Assembly: GCF_000835495.1 (NCBI RefSeq)
Contig: NW_015622545.1
Location: 1,426,001 to 1,490,000 of the forward strand
Reading direction: 5' to 3'
DNA length: 64,000 bases
From: Cladophialophora immunda
Taxonomy: Eukaryota; Ascomycota; Eurotiomycetes; Chaetothyriales; Herpotrichiellaceae
The notes below the pieces were generated by a model. That model was not told the origin of the DNA. It did no database searches and worked only from the letters and a program-made list of their open reading frames with translations. A program made the position numbers and the translations under genes. Shown piece after piece: positions 43,301 through 55,497 of the stretch (its first letter is position 1; every line of letters starts with the position of its first letter).

Positions 43301-45545
43301 TAGATAATGCGTTACTCCTACTAAAGGACCTCTTTATGTATACGCTACTCCTTACCTATTTCGACACTTACTTACTATTAAGAGTCGAGATAGACGCCTC
43401 GGTAGAAGCTATAAAGGGCGTTCTCTTATAGTTATACGAAGCGAAGGGTGAATATACCTAGTCCGTATAGAAGCTAGTAACCTTCTTCTTAAAGAAGTTC
43501 TCGAAGGAATAGAGAAACTATATAATAGGGGACTAAGAGATATTAGCGATTATTATAGCGTTTAAGGAGTAAAGGTACTATCTCGAAGCCCCCGTTATAT
43601 CTACGCTTATACTTATAGACTACGAGACGTTATAGTTCTTTATATTAAGGAAGGAGCTAAATCTAAGGTAAGTTCGTTAGGTAGAATACCTAGTAGTCTT
43701 TAACTTTATAATCTAGTATCGGAAGGGTAAAGAAAACCCTATAGACGGCCTATCTAGGCGTCTAGATTTAATGACTATCGTAGAACCTTAAGGGAACTCT
43801 CTACGCGAACTAATTTTAAAGCGTATAGTAGACGTACTATAAGAGAACCCGTTATAGAGAGAGGATATACTATAGATAGTGGAAATAGGGATATTTATAG
43901 CTATAATCAGGGCCTTAACTTATAGCTAAGTTAAGAGATCTTAAGACCCTATAAAGAGCGAGTACTATACTCTAGCTCTATATAAAGGGGGAGTATATAT
44001 TTTCCCTCTACTAGACCTACGTATAAAGGGTGAAGGGAGTACTCTAGGAGCTATAGAAGATACGGCCTATAGTTAACTACTATAAGGAGTAACTGAATAA
44101 TTACGGGCGCTATAGGTAGAGGACGAATAGTATAGAGACCGTAGGTAGGAGGTACTAGATGTAATACTACTATATAAGTCTTAGAGGAGAGGCTAGTCCG
44201 TCGACAGTACGAACTTAGTACGCTACTAAAACGCCATATATATACCTTACGATCCCCGTATTAAGGTAGAGATCCTACGCGTTAATTATAATAACCTATA
44301 GTAGGGGGGATACTTTAGTAACCGGCGGACTGCGGAGATAATATATAGGTTCTACTAGTAGTTAACGTTATAGAAGGACGTATAGGACTACGTCTACTTA
44401 TATATCATATACTAGAGAATGAAAGTACTAAGGTATAAGCCGTATAGTCTACTAGAACTACTACCGTAGCCTAAGAGACCCTAGTAGGATATCTCTATAG
44501 ACTTTATTGTAGGCTTACTACCGTCAAAATATAGGAGAAGAGTATATAACGCGATACTGAATATAGTTGACCGATACTCGAAGATAGTTAGATATATCCC
44601 CTATACTAAGTTAATAAATGCCCTAGAGATAGTAGAGCTACTAGTCGATAAGATCTTTATAAAGTACGGAGTGTCTCGCTCCATTATAAGCGATAGAGGT
44701 ACTACCTTTACTATAGAATACTAGGGGAGTATATACTACTACCTTACGATTCGTAGACGCTTCTCCACCGTATACTACCCGTAGATAGACGGGTAGACGG
44801 AGAGGATAAACTAAATACTAGAAGTATACCTCCAGTACTATACTAACTATAAATAGGACGATTAGGTAGCCCTCCTAGCTAGCACTAAGTTTACCTATAA
44901 TAATGTAGTGAATGTTAGTATAGGAAAGGCGCTATTCTAAGTTATCTATATCTTTATACCTATAATATAGATTAATATCGCACCCCTAGAGGAAGGTACT
45001 CATAGTGAAAACGTATGGCGAGACGTAACGGTAATAGTCGAGTCTTAGTAGCGTAGCGAAGACACCTAGAAGTCTAGTTAAGAGAGTGCCGTAAGGCATT
45101 ATAATAAGGGACGGAAGGATATAGCGTTCGTAGTGAGGGATAAGGTATTCCTCTCTACGAAGCATATATATACTTACTATATTAGCCCTAAGCTCTTAGA
45201 CCGCTTTATTAGCCTATTTAAGGTACTAGAGAGATTTAGTGCGAATGCCTATAGGCTAGAGTTACTAGTAAAATATAGGCGCTTATATCATACCTTTTAT
45301 ATATCCTTACTAGAACCGTACTACTAGAGAGAGGGTAAAGTCACTCTAGAGTCTCTAGATATCGAGGACGAAGAGGAATAGGAGGTGGAACGTATACTAG
45401 ACGTAGTTAAGATAAAGGTAGGTAAGGAGAGATTCCTAGTCCGCTAGAAAGGCTACGGCGAGGAAGGCAATACCTAGGAACTCATTAAGTATCTTATATA
45501 CGCGAGCGAAGCACTAGAAGAATTCATAAGGAAAAAAGTACTATT
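40330..45545 (+). pseudogene. gag-pol of element D, RIP-damaged
   Basis: Order of domains on the plus strand: gag (about 40570-41330; PPTFLGKNIKEL, FINRISNVLLSLTFKK, LLNRLRPDIRTEVMRE); a protease-like SGAEENFV near 41508; RT (about 42577-43100; FIPKKDRKLRLYVDYRPLNK, KLNL-DAYYRI, YGHFEYLVTPFSLTNA, and YITYIDNILIYS where the Y-x-D-D box reads IDN); RNase H; integrase (DFIVGLLPS, ISDRGTTFT, ILEVYLQYY keep the D, D, E residues, about 44495-44850); and a chromodomain at 45385-45535 (EVERILD, RFLVR-stop-KGYGEEGNT-stop-EL). The two stops in the chromodomain are TAG exactly where the family has Trp, i.e. TGG changed to TAG. Dozens of stops in total; not functional. Confidence 0.9.
41567..41982. mobile_element. 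Solo LTR (family X) with 5-bp target duplication
   Basis: 416 bp from TGTGAGGGTTTGG to CAACCCATCACA, flanked on both sides by CCGGA (41562-41566 and 41983-41987). It interrupts gag-pol of element D. It keeps many CA and TG words and is visibly less mutated than its host, so it entered later. The second copy of this LTR is split between 51804-51847 and 63298-63669. Confidence 0.9.
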
Positions 45546-46884
45546 AGTGGCTAAGTCGTAACGTATATAGGGCGTAGGTTAAGCGCATAAGGCATATAGA
45601 TACTATATAGACGAGATAGAGCTATCACTATAACCCCTTATAGACGCGCACGAAGCGTAAGTATATTAGGGCAGAAACGCACCTATAGCGTAGACGAACT
45701 ACCTTACCCTTAGGCTATAGCATTATTACTAGTAACATTAGGATAGTTAGGGTCTCCATTAGGCTAGTCGCGGTATAGGGTAACGTTAGATACTTAGATA
45801 TAATCGGGCTAAGTTAGTAGGATAATTCTACCCTAAGAAGAAAATTAGCTATATATATCGTATACGCTTTAGATATATATATATTAAGCGTTAACCTTAG
45901 CGATAGTGCGAGTTATATAGACTAGTATTTATATAGTTACCTTAGCCGTAGTGGCCGGGGCCGCCTCCGCTAACGCGGCGGCCTTCCCCTTACGAAGGGT
46001 GACTAGGACGTCACCGGCGTAAGGGAGGAGCTCGGCGGTTACCTTACTAGATATACTTATAGTCTTAGATATGGCCTTAGAGGCCTAGCGTAGATTAGGA
46101 TCTATATAGGCGGTTAGTAGGGGGAGTATATACGAAGCGTAGGCGAAGCGTAGGAAAAACGTATAGGATTAGGGGGGTTAATCTTCATCACGAGATAACT
46201 AATTATTAATAAGCTCGTTAATAATCCTCTAGTAGTTAATAGGGACCTAGAAAAAATTAGAGTGCGTTTCGTATACGTTTTAGGTACGCTTACCGTGTAA
46301 CAATCGGTATGACTGGCCTAGTAGTAGGTGCACTTAATGGAACTGGGGTTAATAGAGTAGACGGTAGCATTAGCGTTAATACTTAGGGCGTAAACATAAC
46401 GTTAACAAAACTTATGACGGCGCTAGTACGTTATAGTAAATAACGGGTGCGGAGGTAGTACGTAGGCTAAACGTAGGGTTAGTGTACCCGCTACGCTTAT
46501 AGAAGTAGGGTAGAGTACTCACCGGAGCGTAACTTAGGAGGTATCTTAAGTTAAATAAGCCTTATAGGCGTAGAGTAGGCGAAACGGACATAAAACGGAT
46601 AGAGAGCGTATATACGGCGTATACGAGACGTAGATCCGAAGATAAAGAAGAGAAAATAAAATAAAAGAGGAAGAGGAAGAGAGATTTATGGGAAAAGTTT
46701 CAGTATTAGGCGCTAGTCTAGATTAGGACCTCTAATAAAATAAACACTAAAATAATGGAAGGTGTCTTAGCGCGGCGTATATGGCACTTACGAGGTGCAC
46801 TAGATTCATATACGAGACCCGCTAAGACTAACTATACGTTATTCCTAGCGGCTAACGAATACCTAGCGCTTGAGGGTAAGCACC

Positions 46885-46902
46885 TTAGGGGGAGGGGGTA
46901 GT
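46885..46902 (+). promoter_or_regulatory. Polypurine tract of element D
   Basis: A G-rich run (TTAGGGGGAGGGGGTAG) directly before the 3' LTR, the primer site for plus-strand DNA synthesis in retroelements. Fixes the element's orientation as plus. Confidence 0.8.
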
Positions 46903-47098
46903 TATTAGGGATCCCTCCCTAAATATAATAAACCGGCTAAGTATGGGCGCTAAGGTTATATAATATATTAGGGGCGTATACTGTGCGCACCCTACTCAAA
47001 CCCTCTTCAAGGCTTTGAGTCTCTATATATAGGGCTAGAGCTATCAGTACTAGGCGTTATTGCTTCTATCAACCTGTCTATCCACCGCTTCCCTTACA
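46903..47098 (+). repeat. 3' LTR of element D
   Basis: 196 bp, TATTAGGGATCCC (TG changed to TA) to CCCTTACA. Keeps several CA and TG words lost in the 5' copy, and lost others kept there. Confidence 0.9.
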
Positions 47099-50000
47099 CT
47101 ATCACCGGCGTAGGCTAGTTATTATCCGTTCTCTATAAGTCGAGAGGGTCTATTAAGACCGTACGAAGGAGGTCTAAGTGGAAGATATTATAAATGCCCG
47201 GTAGGGTGTTTAGGCGGTAGCTATAAGATCTCACTACCTCCATAATAGTATACTTCGCATTCTTCTAGTCTAGTTTCTTATTAGTACGCGTTATTCGTAC
47301 GTTTCTTAAGTTAAGCTATACTTTATCGCTAACTTAGAATTACGGTGCCTATTATTATATTCAATTCATTCTCTCCTCCTACTCCTACTACGCGATAGCT
47401 ATTAAAGACTACGCCTATTCTCTTACCTCTTAGAGTTACCGTACGATAAAGTCTACTTATTATATAGGTTCTCGAGGAGTCTCCGCTATACGGGGGGGTT
47501 CTTATATTTAAAGTAGCTTAATATAATACCTATATAGTAGGAAGAACGGGCTTACTCCTATAGAGTATACGTCGCGATTATTGATTACTAGTTCCACTAT
47601 AGGTAGGAGTTCTACCTAGTCGTCCTATTTTCCATTTATAAACGTACGAAGGTACGTTTCGACCGTTTAGTTTATTCACTTAGTAGATCTATCTATCTCT
47701 AGGTAGTAAGCTATAGATAGTCACTATATAATACCTAAGAGTTAATAGATCCTTTTCTATAGTATACTCACGAATTAGGGGGTGTAATCTGACATAATTA
47801 CTAATAGTAGTCTATATTACTAATAGAACGTCCGTAGGAAGACTCCTACTACGTCTTTTAACTTAATCGTACGTAACTGTCACGAACATGGGGTGCCAAG
47901 ACCTCAGGGGTTAGATGTATATAAGCGTACGGGTCGCGGGCTACCTTCTGAAGCTCTCCAGCTTCGGAATCGCTATCGTCTGCGCCTATAGATAGGTAAT
48001 ACACTTATTAGATAGTTTGCTGGCGAGCCATTCCTGACAGTAACGGTTTGAGTAAGACTCCTTTCCCTAGTTAATCTATAATAACTATTAGGTTCGTATA
48101 GCCCTAACTTTCTAGGAGTTCCGTAATAAAATCGACTAATACTTCTTTCTATAGTCGATTAGGGATCGGGAGAGACTTTAGGAACTCCTATTTCCGTTCC
48201 TTCTAGGCCTTTATCCGTCTATAGACGTCGTAGTTCCGTATAAATCTTCGAATATCTTATAGTATATTTAGCTAGAAGAACTACCTTACTATTAAGGCTA
48301 TTATCCCTTCTTAACCTAGGTAACTAATAATCTTCGAGTTATATACCTATTAAATAATTACTATACGGAGAGCCTCCGATTCCAGCACCTAGCGCCGTCC
48401 CTAAAATAGTAGTTACCCTTCCTTATTAAGAGTATATTCTATAATTAATACTTTTAGACCTAGGCTAGAGGGGAATGTACGGGCTCCTCTTTATATAGAC
48501 TTAATAGCCTCCTAATATATCTAGTCGTTCTATTAAGCCGATCTTTATTATTCTTTAATTAACGGTCCTTCTATCGATATTATATTCACTTATAGCGCCT
48601 TAGATCCTATTCTATCTAGTATCTCCGACTTAATAAGGCGCACTATACGATACTAAAGTCTTTCGTCCTCTTAGTCCTAAGGTATATCCTACTCCCTATA
48701 GGAGAGAGTATCCGCTCGAATATTTTACCTTCCGGAGATATATAAGATTATAAAGTTATATCTCGATAGGATAAGAGACTAACGTATTTATCTCTTAGTA
48801 AGTTTTCGTACGAATATAAAGTATTCGAGGTTCTTATAGTTAGACTAAATCTTGAATTTCTCAACGCTCCGTAGTTCGATATCCTATTCCTCTAGATATT
48901 ATATAATAGCGAGCATTTCCTTATTATAGATCTTATAGTTATATTCGGCCGAGTAATTCTTCTTTAAGAAGAAGGTATAGGGACGTACGACTCCCTCGTC
49001 GTTAACTTAGAAGAGCGTCCCCCTAATATACTATTTTAACGCGTCGACTTCTATAATAGTCTCTCTCTCGTAGTCAAATAGGATTAATATTAAGGCTGTC
49101 GTAAACATCCTTTTTAGTCGTACGAAGGCTTAGTCTACCTCCGTTATCTATTAAAACGTTATATCCTTCTATACGAGAGTTATAATAGGAAGTATAATCT
49201 TAGAGAAGTCTCGTATAAACTTCCTATAGAAGTTCGTAAATCTAATAAAGCTTTATACTTCCTTTACTAATTTAAGGACTTCCTAGTTAAGGATCGCCTT
49301 TACCTTCTTCGGGTCTATTTATACGCCTTTCTCTACTTTAATAATAAACCCTAGGTATTTCGTTAACTTAATCTTGAATTTATACTTATTAATATTAATC
49401 TATAATCCTACCTTATATAGGTATTTAAGGATCTTCTAAATATAACCCTAGTACTCTTCTAATAACCCGTATAAATAGATTAGGATATCGTTAATATAGG
49501 CTAAGTAGAAGACGTTAAGGTAGTCGCGTAAGGTCTAATTAATATACTTCTAGAATATACTAAGTGCGTTTACTAATCTAAAAGGGGTAATAAGCTATTT
49601 ATATAGTCTATATTTCATATAGAACGCTATCTTCTATTTATCTCCTTCTACAATACGAATCTAGTAGAATACTACGATAATATTAAGCTTTATATACTAT
49701 TTAGCTTATCTAATATTCTATAGTATTTTATAGATTAATAGTAAAGGATACTAATCCTTCCTTATAATCTTATTTAATCCGCGATAGTCTATATAGAATT
49801 GTAGTCCTCCCCCTAGCTTCTATATAAAGAGGATTAGCGCTACCGCTAGTGAGTTACTTATCTAGATAAACCTCTTATTAAGTAGCTCTATAAGTATCTT
49901 CTATAGAATAAGTAGTTCTTCTCTTAATATACTATATAGCGGACCCTAAGATACCTTAGGGGTCCTCCTATCGTCCTATACGAGATCTATTATATAGTCT

Positions 50001-51803
50001 ACTCTCTTCCCTTAGAGTAATAGTAGTTTATTCACTATTATTCTATTAAATACATTAAGGAAGGGATATAGGTATTCTAGTAGCTTTATATAGGGGTCTA
50101 TTATCTTTTTAACTATTAGAGCTTTATTAATATTAGCTAAACTAGTAATAAATACTTATATACTCTTCTACTTATATTATTATCGCGTAAGTAGAGAGAA
50201 AGCTACCGCGCTTATAAGGCTATAGTTAATCTTTAGGGGGGTCGCCTTTAATTCGTTTTATATATATATCCTTTATAGTCCTAGATATAGATAGGACTTC
50301 TTTAGGTAAAGTCGTATATTATTCTATTTTATCTAAGGAAGTCCTAATATAATATCGTATAAGGCTAAGCTCAGGATAATATATAGGAAGATAGTTTCCT
50401 TATATCCGTTAATATCGATCTCTAATTTAGTCACTTCCGAGATTAATAAGTTCGTTAATTTATTAAATTTCATAATAGATTAAGGAGGAATCTATATACG
50501 CTAAAGATTTTATTAAGAAGTAAAATAAGCGTTAACGAGACTATATAATAAATATCTAGAATTCATAAGTATAGATATAGAATACTCTTTATTCACTATT
50601 AAAGGTACTAAGAAAGATAACTTATTTATTAAGCCTCGAAATCCTCGCTAGACTTCCTAAATCTTCGTACGCTCCTAACGGTAACTTTTATTAGGAGCTA
50701 CTCGTTTTTTAGATCCTCTTTACCCTCTTCTTCTATAGTTATAGTCGTAGTTACTATACGTCCTACTTAAGGATACATTACTAGAAGTAGGGAGTATTAG
50801 TGTATAAAGCGTTCTCCTAATCCATATTGAAGATAGCGTCCTACTTCCTTTCGCTTATCTAATATTTCCTTAGATACTTATTAAGTACGCTACGTACGTA
50901 TAACGGCCATAGTAATAACGTCTAACGGCTCCTACTCTATTATATCTTCCGCTAGAGTAACCTCAATTAGCGTTAATAAGCCCTTTATCGTACGGGGCTT
51001 ATTCTGTCCCTTCTTTCGTTAGAGGTTCTCTAGGTTAGTACTAACGGTATAAAGTAACGTATAGTACTCCTTATAGGACCTAGAGATAGAGGTTACTATA
51101 ATCGCATTCTATAGCTCGTACGATAGATAGTTAGCTAGGAAGGTCTTCTTAACCTAGTTATCCTAGCTAAGACCGTTAGCGTCTAGTATTATACGATTAA
51201 ATTTGGCGAGGAACGTACTAAATGTCTTTATCCCTTACCGCATAAAGCTAAGTTTCCGAGATACTCGCTTAGTGACTTTATAGTCTTTATATACCACCTA
51301 TAGTTACGTAAAAAGACCTTAAACCGTTATCTAGTCTATTAAAGTGACTATATCTACCTAGGCGCTAACTTACGTAAGGGCTTCTCCTCGTAGTCTACTA
51401 TATATATACTAAAATCGTACGATCTTAGTATCCTTATCCTTATCAATACTAAGCTTCGCCTTTACCTACGTAAGCTATAGTCGAAATTCTATCCACTTTC
51501 CACTAAACTTAGGGAGTTTAGGGAGTTTCCGATGTTTCTAATCTAATAATTCGCGTACGGCCATTAGTTCCCGTACGTTACTATTCTCCTATAATATTGA
51601 CTTAGAAGTAGAGGTACTCCCGCTATTCTACTAGTTCTAGAGTAGCTACTCTAGACCTTCTATTCGCTAGTTCTATATCTAAACTATCTAATATAACTAC
51701 GCTACCTACTCTAGGGGTAGAGTTAGACCTAATGTAGATAATAAATCTATTTCTATTATCGATACGTATAGGGGAGGTATAAGAAATAGGAGATTTATCC
51801 TAA
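47099..51803 (-). mobile_element. Minus-strand Ty3/gypsy element, 3' truncated (element C)
   Basis: Read on the minus strand from 51803 down: gag (about 51620-50990; PKLPKFSGKWIEFRL, FSTFLAKFNRIILDANGLS, KKTFLANYLSYELQNAI), then protease/RT/RNase H (50.7-48.7 kb), and an integrase tail (47350-47170; LNLRNVRITRTNKKLD, NAKYTIMEVV, YRLNTLPGIYNIFHLDLLRT). In DKV-stop-LNLRNVR the stop is a TAG in place of Trp. The start codes next to LTR-X (51804 on), which is its likely 5' LTR. The 3' LTR is missing: the sequence stops where element D's 3' LTR ends. Confidence 0.85.
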
Positions 51804-51847
51804 TGTAAGGGTTTAGAAAGAGTTCTATAACTAGCTAGCTAACCTAG
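51804..51847. repeat. LTR-X second copy, first 44 bp
   Basis: Matches bases 1-44 of the solo LTR at 41567. Broken after CTAG by insertion of element B; the remaining 372 bases are at 63298-63669, and 44 + 372 equals the 416-bp length of the intact copy. Confidence 0.9.
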
Positions 51848-52129
51848 TGAACTAGGGCGAGGCTTCTAGTTATAGGCGCCAACTCGTACGGCGGTAGGTA
51901 ATAGGTACGTTTACATCTTATCAAGTAGTTGATTGATTATCTTATTATTATCCTCTCTATCTACCTAGGCGAATAACAAAAGAAAAGACTACTAAGCTAA
52001 AGTAGTACCCTCGAACTAACTAATCAGAGAGTAGTAACGTTTACCTATATAATATATAGCTAAAAGTTAACTAATTACCTTACTCACTCGCCTTATATCT
52101 TAAGTCCTCTCTAAACCTTTCCTATTATA
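51848..52129 (-). repeat. LTR of element B (left; 3' LTR)
   Basis: 282 bp, TGAACTAGGGCGAGG to CCTATTATA. Heavily changed: nearly every CA and TG kept in the right copy is TA here. Confidence 0.9.
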
Positions 52130-55100
52130 TCCCTCCTATTATCGCTCGCTTTCTTAACGACCTCGCTTAAGTCTTATAACTAGCTTCACTAGCTCTCCTA
52201 GAATTATTAATTCTTCTTTATACCCTTTAAAGTCTCCGTAAAATTATCTAGCTATCTTAAATCTAATTCCTTTGAGCTTATATTCGTAAGAGTTAATGCC
52301 TACCTACTTTACTTTAGGTAGCGCTTAACTATCTAGTAGATCTTTAAGGAGATTAGGAAGCGATCTTCGATATCGACCTAAATAGTAGATAACGTAGTCT
52401 ATAAACGCACCTTCTCGTAGGTATTAGTATTAATAACCGTAAGAGCGTTCTTAACTACCTAAAGCCTATAGCTACTTTTATCTTATTAATAGTTAGATAT
52501 TAACTTAATATTTCGCGGTAGGATACTAAAAATACGCTCCTTTAACTACTAAACGAAAATATCTAACGTTAACTTACTACCGCTTAACTAACCGAATTAA
52601 GAGTCGATAATAGAGTACGACTATATTATTTTATCTACTATAAAGATAAGCTAATAGTTTCTAGCGCCTACTAAGTCGTTATTAACGATAATAAGTTACT
52701 TAGAGAGATTATTAACGTCTCCTTAAGCCTTAAAATCTACTAGATCGTTTACTTATTAGCATTAATTAATCTAAAAAAGAAACGCTAAACTCGAGATAAT
52801 AAAGTACTTTATATAAGATTCTTTTCGAGAGATAGCGATCCTAGTATCGATAAAGGAACTACTAACCTATCCGTTATAGTTAGGACTCTAGAGCGTACTC
52901 TAAAGAGCTCTATTCGAGACGTTAACGATCTTATAGTTAGGATACCTAGATAAGATCTAGTAACTCTAAGTCTTAAGTTCTTCCTCCTATCGCTTAATTA
53001 GTTATATTAGGCTCTTTATTAGATCCTCGTATTAGGCCGCGATTCTTTCTAGTCCTTCTAGGTATATAGCGACTCCTTTTTTAGTTATATATAGATAGGC
53101 GGACGTGTACCTCCTGAGTATATACCTAGTAAGAAGACTTAACGCATTAACTATCTTTTTAACGCCGTATTTATAGTATTTCTAAACGTCTTTACGATTA
53201 ACTAATAGCTTATTCTAGTCATAATTCGTTTACTTAATATATTTTTAAATTAGCTTCTATATAAATATAATAGGACTTCTAGGATTTAGAATTAGATTTA
53301 GTAAGTTCTTAAGCGTATTACTTCTAAGAGATTTTAGTAGAGAGATAGTATTAGAAGGACTAGTAATATATATTCCCTAACTCGTAAGCTATTATCCTAC
53401 CTTAATCCCGTAGAAAAGTCCCGAAATCTTTAGCTTCTTTATACTTAAGTTAAGGGAGATTATTAAAGTTAGTAACTTAGATCTAGAGGTTATCGTCTAT
53501 AGCCGTAGCTACTTCACTACGCTTAAGATATCAATTAGATTAGCTTTTATTTAGTCTACTTATTCTATACTCCTAAAATAAGGCGTTCTTCTCCCGATTT
53601 TATAAGTTATATTAAACTTCCTTATATTATATTTACTAAGCTAGACTATATTAGAAGAGATCCTTACTAAGGCCGTATAGGAATAGAGACGACTAACGGA
53701 GGAGTAGTTAGGAGGACTGAAGAGGGAGTTTAATCTTATTAAGTAATACGTATATTCTAACGTCTTAAGGAAGTACTAGAGGAGTCTACGAGTTCTATAA
53801 GACTTTTAATCTATAACTATAATAAGTTCCTAATTTTAGAATAGGTAACTAGTTAGTAAGTTACTAATATTAAAGTATTTCTAGTATTCTATATTTATAT
53901 ATCGAGAGAGACTATAGATCTTAGCTTCCCTTCTAATATAAGGAGATTAGTATAGTTCGTTAGAAGAACTCCTATCTAGTATAAGTTATTCCTTTCTATA
54001 AAACTATATTAAGTAAGTATCTCCCTCTACACTAGGAGGTTACGTTCTACGCTCTAAGTATCTAGATTAGATAGGTTTCTATTAAGGAGAGTTTAGATAT
54101 TATCCGTAATTAAGTAGACTATAGCGTTAAAGTGTCTCTCCTCCTAAATTCTAGTAAGATAGGTAATTATCTCGTATAACGCGTTTTATAATAGAAGAAG
54201 GAGTAGTACGTTATACTATATAGGGTATTTCTAGGCGAATTAATATTAATCTAAAAGGGTCGTTATATCTCTCTTATAGGGAATAATTAACTTATTAAAG
54301 AAGGCTTTAAAGGTCTACGTAGGGAGCTTTAAGAATTCGCCCTTTAGTATAGGGATACCCTTCTCTTTATATTTATAATTAAAGAGGCTTATATTATTTA
54401 CCCTATCGTATTCCGAAAGTAGTCTATTACGCACCTCTATCTAACGATTACGCCTTATATTAAACTCCTTCTTTCCTTTCGATAAGTTAGCGTACTTCTT
54501 AAAGGCTTCGTAAGCGTTAGGAAGGTCTTTAGTAAGGTCGAAGATACGTTAGGCTATAAAGTCGTGAATATCTCCTATCTATTAATATTTTACTTTAAGA
54601 GAGCTATAAAAGTCCCTAACTTAATTAATATCGTCTTAGTTTATAACGGCTATTACGTCTTCGAGAGAGACTTCTTAGAGATTATCGGGATATTTAACGG
54701 TAAGAATAGACTAATTATTAACGATTTTAGTATTAGATACTTAGTATTAAGCGCTCTTACTAACCGTAGATATTAAAGTAGAGTTCGGATAGATTATTAG
54801 AGATTTTAGTAGTAGTACTCTTAGATTCCCGGATATCTTATTAATAAGCTTATAGACGCGTAGAGAGAGGAGTTTAGAAGGAAGGTTCTAATAGAAACGT
54901 TAAGTTAAGAGCGCGTTAAGTTATCTAAATAGTAAACTTAAAGATAAACTTATATTAAGATCCCTAATCTACGTCTTTTAGGGTTTTACTTAAAAGATAA
55001 TATTAAGAGTAAGTTAAGATAAGAGAACCCTAAATAACTTGTGAGGGCGTAGGAGATAGGAGATTAAGTCGTAAGACTATAGTAGGAAGGAAGGTTAGTT

Positions 55101-55497
55101 AAAAGGTAAGAGATAGATACTTATACCTAACTATTTAGGCATATATACTCCCTAGCGTTTCTATGGTAGAACCTTCCTATTTTACATTTCAGATTATCAC
55201 CCTTCGAACTAATCCCACGCTAGGCTCTAACTCCTAGTAATAGAGTTATCGTCAGTACTATTACTAGTATATGACGACTCTACTATCGCCTAGTAGTGAT
55301 ACTTAAGACTATTAAGTTATCGTATCTATAACTAGTCTTTCTCCTTTCCTTTACGTATAAATCTTTAGCGTATTTACTTAGTCTATTAAGGTATTCTTTA
55401 GAGTCTCGCATTAGCCTTACTATTAATAGTACTAGGTATAGATAGCTATTTTTACTATCTTAGACTTCGACTAATTAGCGTACTTCCTTTTTCCCTA
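52130..55497 (+). other. Extra 3.4-kb region of element B; possible plus-strand gene relic
   Basis: This part lies between the 3' LTR and the integrase end. On the plus strand, opposite to gag-pol, a protein-like reading can be followed from about 53641 to 55050 (frame change near 54077), including an uninterrupted 71-codon piece at 54564-54776 (NISYLLIFYFKRAIKVPNL, LVYNGYYVFERDFLEIIG) and EEFRRKVLIETLS, IKIPNLRLLGFYLKDN. Interruptions are TAG/TAA, which would be Gln codons before RIP. Because TG is depleted on both strands, absence of TGA proves nothing, so the coding strand is uncertain. No family recognised. A captured host gene or an antisense accessory gene is possible. Confidence 0.35.

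Larger units (their letters stand above)
40025..47098 (+). mobile_element. Full-length chromodomain Ty3/gypsy element (element D)
   Basis: Bounded by two 196-bp LTRs, with gag and pol in plus orientation, a polypurine tract just before the 3' LTR, and an integrase ending in a chromodomain. All frames are broken by TAG/TAA. It carries a later solo LTR of another family at 41567-41982. No clear target duplication: the left flank ends TATAGC and the right begins CTATC, and the two flanks belong to different gypsy families, so the locus was rearranged after or during insertion. Confidence 0.9.
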
